DNA from: Nitrolancea sp040255925
Lineage (GTDB): Bacteria; Chloroflexota; Chloroflexia; Thermomicrobiales; Thermomicrobiaceae
DNA: 19,625 bases
Assembly (NCBI GenBank): GCA_040255925.1
Contig: JBDZVX010000047.1
Span: 1-19,625 of the forward strand
Reading direction: 5' to 3'
Positions 1 to 5,347 of this stretch are shown here, piece after piece. The translations under genes and the position numbers were made by a program. Below the pieces are notes generated by a model that saw only the letters and a program-made list of their open reading frames with translations, searched no databases and was not told where the DNA came from. Position 1 is the stretch's first letter; every line of letters starts with the position of its first letter.

Positions 1-449
1 GCGACGCCGAAGATCGCCCGCTCGGCCTGGTCCAGCGCCTCATCAACGTCGATGCGCTCATCGAAGCCGATGCTGACGATCTCAGTGCCGGCGTCGATCA
101 ACCGCCGCAGCGTTGCCGTCCGCTCGACAATTCGACCGTAGTACTCAACGTGCACGGCAGTGGGGACGGCATTCAACAGTTCGGTGAGGTAGGCGACACC
201 GCCGACACTCTCCAGCTTTTCCCGCCGCTCAAGCTCGTCGACTACGGTCACGAAGTCAGCAGGTTCGCGCCGGTTGTAGAGATCAAGGATTGCCTGATAG
301 ATGACCGCGTGGCTGGCGCGGAAAAAATCCTCCGGCTTAACGAATGAAGCGATCCGGATTACCGCGTCACGGTCAATCAGAAGGCTACCGATGACGGATT
401 GCTCTGCCTCCAGATTGTGTGGCGGAAGCTTCTGAACCGCTTCATCCAC
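1..449 (-). CDS. dnaB: Replicative DNA helicase DnaB, N-terminal part (runs off left edge)
   Basis: This is the 5' 149 codons of the replicative helicase that unwinds DNA at the fork as a hexameric ring. Translated from a GTG at 449 it begins VDEAVQKLPPHNLEAEQSVI and continues GSLLIDRDAVIRIASFVKPEDFF. That is the typical opening of the DnaB N-terminal domain (P-P-N/H-x-EAEQSVLG), followed by the helical segment with a TELLNAVPTAVHVEYY stretch. The RecA-like ATPase domain lies outside the window. The GTG is chosen because AGGAGG (460-465) sits 10 nt upstream and the conserved N-terminus starts within a few residues. The gene begins 21 nt after the rplI stop, in the same direction, matching the common rplI-dnaB order. 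It is probably co-transcribed with rplI. Identity is confident; the remainder cannot be judged. Confidence 0.93.
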   Translation of the reverse strand, partial: MDEAVQKLPPHNLEAEQSVIGSLLIDRDAVIRIASFVKPEDFFRASHAVIYQAILDLYNRREPADFVTVVDELERREKLESVGGVAYLTELLNAVPTAVHVEYYGRIVERTATLRRLIDAGTEIVSIGFDERIDVDEALDQAERAIFGV

Positions 450-459
450 CGGGCTGGTG

Positions 460-465
460 CCTCCT
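460..465 (-). promoter_or_regulatory. Ribosome binding site deciding the dnaB GTG start
   Basis: A perfect AGGAGG on the minus strand lies in the 21-nt gap between the rplI stop and the dnaB GTG at 449, with 10 nt of spacing. It supports the GTG over an out-of-frame ATG a few bases further on. Confidence 0.7.
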
Positions 466-470
466 AGGAC

Positions 471-1052
471 TTAGGACTCAAGCTGCTCCCGCGAGACGCC
501 GGCTTCTTCGTCGGTCACTTCAGCACCGGGACCAGCTTGTGCGCTCGACGCGACATCCTCTTCCGCCGGTGTCGTCTCGACCGAGCCAAACGCTCCGGGG
601 ACGCCCTCCGGGCTCGTCACGACCAGCGTGAACGCCGGTCGCAGCTTCCCGACGAGATGCACGGTCACTTGATACTCGCCGACGCTGCGGATCGGCTCCT
701 CCAGGAGAACCTTCCGCCGGTCGATCTCGGTGCCGATCTTGTTCGATAATGCCTCGGCGATATCCTGCGCGGTGATCGAACCGTAGAGGCGACCCTGGCC
801 GCCAACCCGTGCCTCGATCGGAATCCGGAGACCGTTGATCTGATCGGCAACCGATTGCTGGGCCTGTTCCTCGCGCTCGATGCGCCGTTCCTCCGCCTGA
901 ATTCGCTGCTCCGCGACTTTGATGCGACCCGGTGTGGCCATCTCCGCCAGGCCCTGAGGAATCAGATAGTTCCGTGCAAATCCATCGGAGACGGACTGAA
1001 TCGAACCAGCGTTCCCGACCTTCGGCACATCCTGTAGCAGGACGACCTTCAT
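471..1052 (-). CDS. rplI: 50S ribosomal protein L9 with acidic C-terminal tail
   Basis: This is ribosomal protein L9, which binds 23S rRNA near the L1 stalk. The 193-residue product opens MKVVLLQDVPKVGNAGSI and has the L9 signature GFARNYLIPQGLA (residues 24-36). A long connecting helix rich in E, R and Q follows (about 42-72), then the C-terminal rRNA-binding domain containing GGQGRLYGSITAQDIAEAL. The family core normally ends near residue 148. Here about 44 further residues follow, with ten acidic residues, one basic residue and many A, S, G and T, so the tail is probably disordered. The ATG is preceded by AGGAAGG. A good sigma70-type promoter lies about 110 nt upstream, so rplI is probably the first gene of an rplI-dnaB transcript. 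Confidence 0.96.
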   Translation of the reverse strand: MKVVLLQDVPKVGNAGSIQSVSDGFARNYLIPQGLAEMATPGRIKVAEQRIQAEERRIEREEQAQQSVADQINGLRIPIEARVGGQGRLYGSITAQDIAEALSNKIGTEIDRRKVLLEEPIRSVGEYQVTVHLVGKLRPAFTLVVTSPEGVPGAFGSVETTPAEEDVASSAQAGPGAEVTDEEAGVSREQLES

Positions 1053-1163
1053 GCTCCGATGCCCTTCCTAAACGTTGCACGCCGGGGTTTCTCATCGCTC
1101 ACCCGGCGCTGAAAACAGCAAAAACGTGTGCTCGTGTGTACGAACACCCCTCCCTCAGCTTCA

Positions 1164-1192
1164 ACTATACCGGCGGGCCGGACTTAATGCAA
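1164..1192 (-). promoter_or_regulatory. Sigma70-type promoter for rplI-dnaB
   Basis: On the minus strand TTGCAT (1192-1187) and TATAGT (1169-1164) are separated by exactly 17 nt, close to the TTGACA-17-TATAAT consensus. It lies in the gap between the msrAB stop (1229) and the rplI start (1052). Initiation near 1157 would give a leader of about 105 nt. It would separate rplI-dnaB from the upstream msrAB gene, for which no terminator is apparent. Confidence 0.65.
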
Positions 1193-1228
1193 TCATGCTC
1201 CTTCGCCGCGCTGGGTGCTCCTACGTCG

Positions 1229-2293
1229 TCAACGCTCGCTGAGGTCGAGCGCGAGGCTGTTCATGCACCATCGCTGCCCGCCGGCCTCCCGTGGTCCGTC
1301 GTCGAAGAGGTGGCCGAGATGGGAGTGGCAGCGCGCGCAGCGCACCTCCGTTCGGACCATCCCGTATGAGCGGTCTTCGAGGATCTCTACGGCATCCGGC
1401 GAGATCGCTTCGGTAAAGCTCGGCCAACCGGTGCCGGAGTGGAATTTCACCCGGCTGTCGAACAGCGTGTTGCCGCAGGCTGCGCAGCGGTAGACACCGT
1501 CGATCTCGGTATCGACGTATTTGCCGGAGAAGGGCCGCTCGGTGCCCGCCTGGCGGAGCACGGCATACTGCGCCGGGGTCAGCCTGGCGCGCCATTCCTC
1601 GTCGGTGCTTGGCAGGGGCTGGTGCGGCTCCTCGGTCTTGGGATCGGTGGCCGCCGGGATCGGGCAGGTCACACCGATGCCGGCGAGGCCGCAGTAGCCA
1701 TGCGGCTCCTTGTGCAGGTACTGCTGGTGGTAGTCCTCGGCGTAATAGAAGGGACCCGCCGGAGCGATTTCGGTCGTGATCGCGTCGTGTCCGGACCGCC
1801 GCAGCTCCGCGTTGTAGGCGTCGCGCGTCGCTTCGGCAATTCGCCGCTGCTCTTCATTCGTGTAGTAGACGGCCGAGCGGTACTGCGTGCCGATGTCGTT
1901 GCCCTGGCGCATCCCCTGGGTCGGGTCATGGGCCTCGAAGAAGGTCTTCAGCAGGTCCTCGTAGGAGACCTTGGCGGGATCGTAGACCACGAGCACCGCT
2001 TCGGCGTGCCCGGTGCGGCCCGAACAGACCTCCTCGTAGGTGGGATTAGGGGTGAAGCCTCCTGAATAGCCCGATGCCGTCGTGTAGACGCCGTCAAGCT
2101 GCCAGAATAGGCGCTCAGCGCCCCAGAAGCAGCCGAGCGCGAAGACAGCAGTCTCAAGTCCATCCGGGAAAGGCGGCTGGATCGGCGTGCCGAGTACGGC
2201 GTGCCGCGCGGGGATGGCGAATGCCGGCTGCTCCCGGCCGGGAAGCGCCTCCTCGCGCGTGATCATCCTGGTCTTATGCCGGCCGAAAATCAT
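1229..2293 (-). CDS. msrAB: Bifunctional peptide methionine sulfoxide reductase MsrA-MsrB
   Basis: This fused enzyme reduces both S- and R-methionine sulfoxide in oxidised proteins. Residues about 45-205 are MsrA, with the catalytic motif ALGCFWGAE (Cys55), SGYSGG, the GTQYRSAVYY strand and GYCG (Cys201) as probable resolving cysteine. After a linker of about 20 residues, about 228-354 is MsrB: GTERPFSGKY, zinc-site pairs CAAC (270/273) and CARC (319/322), HSGTGWPSF and the catalytic RWCMNS (Cys343). All key residues are present, so both halves should be active. No signal peptide is visible, so it is probably cytoplasmic. The ATG at 2293 follows CGGAGG at good spacing; a second in-frame ATG ten residues on is possible. 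It lies 87 nt after rlmB, so it may be read from the cysS-rlmB transcript or from its own weak promoter. Confidence 0.95.
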   Translation of the reverse strand: MIFGRHKTRMITREEALPGREQPAFAIPARHAVLGTPIQPPFPDGLETAVFALGCFWGAERLFWQLDGVYTTASGYSGGFTPNPTYEEVCSGRTGHAEAVLVVYDPAKVSYEDLLKTFFEAHDPTQGMRQGNDIGTQYRSAVYYTNEEQRRIAEATRDAYNAELRRSGHDAITTEIAPAGPFYYAEDYHQQYLHKEPHGYCGLAGIGVTCPIPAATDPKTEEPHQPLPSTDEEWRARLTPAQYAVLRQAGTERPFSGKYVDTEIDGVYRCAACGNTLFDSRVKFHSGTGWPSFTEAISPDAVEILEDRSYGMVRTEVRCARCHSHLGHLFDDGPREAGGQRWCMNSLALDLSER

Positions 2294-2380
2294 CTTGGTA
2301 CCTCCGTGAACGTGGCTGTCGTGCGGCCTCGTGGTGTTGTGCGAACGCCTCCTAATTATGGAACGCGCAAGCGGGGGGCC

Positions 2381-3139
2381 TTAGTTCCCGGCTTCCGTCT
2401 CCTGTTGCCTCCGGACGAGTTCATAGAGGGCGATCGATCCGGCGACTGCCGCGTTCAGCGACTCGACCCTGCCGAACATCGGGAGATGCACCTGGAGATC
2501 GCAATGCTTCAGCACGACCGGCGACACGCCTTTCCCCTCCGACCCGACCACCAGTACCGATGGTTGGGGGATGGATGCCTGGTAGATCGGCCGCGAGGCT
2601 GGCGAAAGCTCCAGCGCGATGGCCCAGTAGCCGGCTTCCTTGCACTGTTCGATCGCGCGGGCGAGGTTTGCCACCAGTGCGACCGGCAGGTGCTCGACCG
2701 CCCCTGCTGAAGCATTGACGACGGCCGGCGTGATCCCGGCGGAACGATGCTCCGGCAGGATCAGCCCGGCTGACCCGGTAGCCTCGGCCGTCCGGATCAG
2801 CGTGCCGAGATTTTGGACGTCCTGGAGGTGATCCAGCAGCAGGATGGTTCTTCCATTCGCCAGCCGGAGAAGGGTATCGACCGCGATGTAGGGATAACGC
2901 CCGGCCTCGACGGCCAATCCCTGGTGGCCGACGTTTCCCAGCATCCGCTCCAGTTCGGCACGGGGGAGACGGCTGACCGGGATATTCCGCTCGCGGGCCG
3001 TCCGGAGCACTCCGGCGACGCGCTCCTGCCGCTCGATCCCTTCAAGCGCGTAGAGTCGCCGGATATTGCGCCGTCCCCGGAGCGCCTCGATGACCGCGTT
3101 CCGGCCATAGAGCATCTCGGTTTTCGCCCGGTCCGTCAT
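2381..3139 (-). CDS. rlmB: 23S rRNA (guanosine-2'-O-)-methyltransferase RlmB, SpoU/TrmH family
   Basis: This is a SPOUT-class methyltransferase, most likely the enzyme that 2'-O-methylates the G2251-equivalent of 23S rRNA using S-adenosylmethionine. The N-terminal part (about 7-80) is the substrate-binding domain, starting MLYGRNAVIEALRG. The knotted catalytic domain carries the three family motifs: LLLDHLQDVQNLGTLIRTAEA (100-120, conserved N110 and R116), VVGSEGKGVS (197-206) and LPMFGRVESLNAAVAGSIALYE (219-240). At 252 residues it is the normal RlmB length. It starts 3 nt after the cysS stop, so translation is probably coupled to cysS. The cysS-rlmB neighbourhood is common in Gram-positives and Chloroflexota. 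The exact target could be another guanosine or tRNA, since relatives in the family are hard to separate by sequence. Confidence 0.9.
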   Translation of the reverse strand: MTDRAKTEMLYGRNAVIEALRGRRNIRRLYALEGIERQERVAGVLRTARERNIPVSRLPRAELERMLGNVGHQGLAVEAGRYPYIAVDTLLRLANGRTILLLDHLQDVQNLGTLIRTAEATGSAGLILPEHRSAGITPAVVNASAGAVEHLPVALVANLARAIEQCKEAGYWAIALELSPASRPIYQASIPQPSVLVVGSEGKGVSPVVLKHCDLQVHLPMFGRVESLNAAVAGSIALYELVRRQQETEAGN

Positions 3140-3142
3140 GGC

Positions 3143-4543
3143 TCAAGCTCGGCGCCAGGTCGTGCCCTGGGCGGTGTCTTCGAGCGCGATGCCCAGTTCA
3201 GTGAGCCGCGTCCGGATCTGGTCCGCCAGATCCCATTGCTTCCGGTCCCGCAAGTCGCGCCGTACCGCGATCAGGAGTTCGACGAAGGGCTCGATGGCTT
3301 CATCCGCGCGCTCTGGCTCACGGAGGGTAAGCCCGAGGACTCCGGCCAGTTCCTTGAGCACCGACTGCGCATAGGCGACCGTCTCCGGCGCGGTCCCGGC
3401 GGCTTCCTCGCGGTTGATCTCCCGCGCGAGGTCGAAAAGCTGCGCGAGGGCGACCGGAGTGTTGAAATCATCCTCCATCGCGTGGTGGAATCCCTGACGC
3501 GCGGCCTCGGCGGCCTCGGCCAGCGGATGATCGGGTGGCTGGGTCGGGGCGGCGCCCGGCTGGAATCTACGGACGGCCCCTTGCAGCCGCGCCAGGCCGC
3601 GCTTGGCCCCCTCAAAGCTCTCGTCGGTAAAGGTGAGCGGGTTCCGGTAATGGGAGCTGAGCACCAGGAACCGGAAAATCTCCCCACCGCCGCGTTCCAG
3701 CAGTTCGCGAATCGAGATGAGGTTCCCGAGCGACTTGCTCATCTTCTCGTCGCCTAGCTGGAGCAATCCGTTATGAATCCAGTAGCGGACCCACGGTGCC
3801 TGGCCGAGGAAGGCCTCCGATTGCGCGATCTCATTTTCATGATGGGGGAAGATCAGATCCGACCCGCCGCCATGAATGTCGATCGCGTTGCCCAAATGGT
3901 GGATGATCATGGCGCTGCACTCGATGTGCCAGCCCGGCCGCCCCGGTCCCCAGGGACTTTCCCAGGCAGGCTCGCCGGGCTTGGCCGCCTTCCAGAGCAC
4001 GAAGTCCATCGGGTGCTCTTTCCGCGGATCGACCTCCACCCGCGCTCCGGCAAGCATCTCTTCGATCTGCCGTTTTGAGAGTTTGCCGTAGCCGGGGAAC
4101 GACAGCACCCGGTAGAAGACATCGCCGTCCGCGGCGTAGGCATGGCCGCTGTTAATCAAGCCCTGGATGATCTCCTGAATGACGTCGATCTCCTGGGTCG
4201 CCCGCGGGTAGATGGTGGCGGGCTTGATATTGAGCGCGGCGGTTTCGGTGAGCCAGTCCCGGATCAACCGTTCGGCCAACTCCTCAGGCGGGATGCCCAG
4301 GGTGGCGGCCCGCTGGATGATCTTGTCGTCGATGTCGGTGAAGTTTTGGACGAATGTCACCTCGTGGCCGGCGTATTCGAGGTACCGCCGGATCACATCG
4401 AAGATAATCGCGGACATCGCGTGGCCGATGTGCGCTTCAGAATAGACGGTGGGACCGCAGACGTACATACGGACCCGCCCGGGTTCCAGCGGTTCGAAGC
4501 CTTCTTTTCGTCCGGTCAAGGTGTTAGTGATCTTCAATGCCAT
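3143..4543 (-). CDS. cysS: Cysteinyl-tRNA synthetase
   Basis: This class I aminoacyl-tRNA synthetase charges tRNA-Cys. Its 466 residues are the usual length. Visible landmarks are MYVCGPTVY (zinc ligand Cys29), the HIGH motif at 38-41 (AHIGHAM), FTDIDDKI, GRPGWHIECSAM (Cys209), GGGSDLIFPHHENE (His234 and Glu238, completing the zinc site) and KMSKS at 267-271 (GDEKMSKSLGN). The C-terminal helical anticodon-binding part ends with DLRDRKQWDLADQIR. The ATG is preceded by GGAG with 8 nt of spacing. rlmB follows after 3 nt. Upstream is a 434-nt gene-free stretch with strong base-pairing potential that may be a regulatory leader; many cysS genes in Gram-positive bacteria are controlled by T-box leaders. 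Confidence 0.97.
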   Translation of the reverse strand: MALKITNTLTGRKEGFEPLEPGRVRMYVCGPTVYSEAHIGHAMSAIIFDVIRRYLEYAGHEVTFVQNFTDIDDKIIQRAATLGIPPEELAERLIRDWLTETAALNIKPATIYPRATQEIDVIQEIIQGLINSGHAYAADGDVFYRVLSFPGYGKLSKRQIEEMLAGARVEVDPRKEHPMDFVLWKAAKPGEPAWESPWGPGRPGWHIECSAMIIHHLGNAIDIHGGGSDLIFPHHENEIAQSEAFLGQAPWVRYWIHNGLLQLGDEKMSKSLGNLISIRELLERGGGEIFRFLVLSSHYRNPLTFTDESFEGAKRGLARLQGAVRRFQPGAAPTQPPDHPLAEAAEAARQGFHHAMEDDFNTPVALAQLFDLAREINREEAAGTAPETVAYAQSVLKELAGVLGLTLREPERADEAIEPFVELLIAVRRDLRDRKQWDLADQIRTRLTELGIALEDTAQGTTWRRA

Positions 4544-4977
4544 TCTTTACTCCACGTTCACGACTCATGTGATCTGGCCGCTGGGCTCCCCATCATATTT
4601 TGCCATCCCCATGCCAGAGGCCGCGTTTCGTCCCTGGAACCATCCCAGCCGGGGCGCCAAATCTGGAAGGCCGGGCTCTTGGGCCCGGCAGTAGTGGACA
4701 TGTCCCAATGGAGCAGCAGGCTGGCTAGGACGTTGGGCCTGGAACGGAGACGCTCGAAAGGTTGGCGCCCCTCTGGGACTGCTTCTCGGGACATCGTTGA
4801 GCGCTCGCTTCGTGCCTTCGGAAATGCGTAGCCATCGCCCGTGGACGGCACCCAGAACCTGGGGAGACCGCCACCGGCAATATCCCCTTGTGACAGGAAC
4901 AGCGAATTCCGCGAAATCCCGTTCGATCAGCGATTCCCACTGGTTGTTCCGCCGATGTCAGATCGCAGCGGCAAGCG
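4544..4977 (-). other. Long structured upstream region of cysS (possible regulatory leader)
   Basis: This 434-nt stretch between fmdB and cysS has no convincing gene. Read on the minus strand, the part nearest cysS can form several stems. One is an imperfect long helix: ATGTCCC plus GAGAAGCAG (4794-4779) against CTGCTGCTC plus GGGACAT (4719-4700), with one mismatch and a 4-nt bulge. A second is a perfect 7-bp hairpin GCCGGGC/GCCCGGC (4689-4670, 6-nt loop). A third is a perfect 10-bp long-range pairing of GGGGCGCCAA (4771-4762) with TTGGCGCCCC (4660-4651). The first two resemble stem I and stem III of a T-box, and AACGATG followed by GAGAAGCAG recalls the start of T-box stem I. However, I do not find a canonical UGGNACC T-box element or a terminator on this strand, so T-box identity is only a suggestion. 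Confidence 0.3.
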
Positions 4978-5256
4978 TCATTTATCGGCTGTCGTTGTGG
5001 ATGTGGTCTTCGAGGTGTCCGTTTTCGCTGGGGGCTCCTCGGATTTCGATTCTGAACTGACCCCGGCCAGGCCTTTCGCTTTCCGGTTATCGGTGAGGTA
5101 GAATCCTGGCCCCTTGAAGATCACGCTCGCGGCGTGGAGAACCCGCCGGACCGGCGCGCCGCATTTCGGGCAGGTCGAAACCGGCTCATCGCTGAACCGC
5201 TGGCGGACTTCAAACAAATGGTCGCACGTGTCACACGCGTATTCGTAGAGCGGCAT
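4978..5256 (-). CDS. FmdB-type zinc-ribbon protein
   Basis: This is a small regulatory-type protein of the FmdB (CxxC_CXXC_SSSS) family, whose molecular role is not established. The 92 residues begin MPLYEYACDTCDHLFEVRQ. Cys8 and Cys11 plus CPKC (Cys29, Cys32) form a single zinc ribbon. The conserved HAASVIFKGPGFYLTD segment (41-56) follows. From about residue 57 the tail is low-complexity, rich in S, T, K, E and P, and likely disordered, which is usual for the family. The ATG follows AGAGGAGATGGAG, giving a good ribosome site. It lies 91 nt downstream of polA on the same strand and could be co-transcribed with it or read from its own weak promoter. It is not linked to amide metabolism here, so the fmdB name is only a family label. 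Confidence 0.85.
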   Translation of the reverse strand: MPLYEYACDTCDHLFEVRQRFSDEPVSTCPKCGAPVRRVLHAASVIFKGPGFYLTDNRKAKGLAGVSSESKSEEPPAKTDTSKTTSTTTADK

Positions 5257-5296
5257 CCAGCTCCATCTCCTCTAAACAAGCCGTCACCGAACCTGT

Positions 5297-5326
5297 ATCT
5301 TACTGGATCTCAGCGATTACCGGCAA
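5297..5326 (-). promoter_or_regulatory. Weak candidate promoter for the FmdB-type gene
   Basis: On the minus strand TTGCCG (5326-5321) and TAAGAT (5302-5297) are 18 nt apart, in the 91-nt gap between the polA stop and the zinc-ribbon gene. Each box matches consensus at only four positions, so read-through from polA is an equally good explanation. Confidence 0.25.
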
Positions 5327-5347
5327 GGTGACATCATCAAACTTGAG

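Noticed and set aside
1233..1251. 6-bp hairpin at the end of msrAB as a terminator
   Set aside because: It lies inside the last codons and is followed by no T-run, so it does not qualify as an intrinsic terminator.
2813..3757. 314-codon plus-strand open frame opposite rlmB and cysS
   Set aside because: It spans two well-identified genes on the other strand and has no recognisable domain.
4621..4650. T-box-like string on the plus strand (CCGCG, TCGTCCCT, TGGAACC)
   Set aside because: The elements are in the wrong order for a T-box, and no plus-strand gene lies downstream until 8452, so it cannot regulate cysS.
4558..4851. 97-codon minus-strand frame in the region upstream of cysS
   Set aside because: No ribosome site, no familiar motif, and it overlaps the base-paired segments; more likely a chance frame in a leader.
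4544..4977. tRNA, SRP RNA, RNase P RNA or tmRNA in the long gap
   Set aside because: I looked for the conserved cores of these RNAs (T-arm GTTCRA, GGAAGGAAGCAG, GAGGAAAGTC, a tmRNA tag) and found none on either strand.
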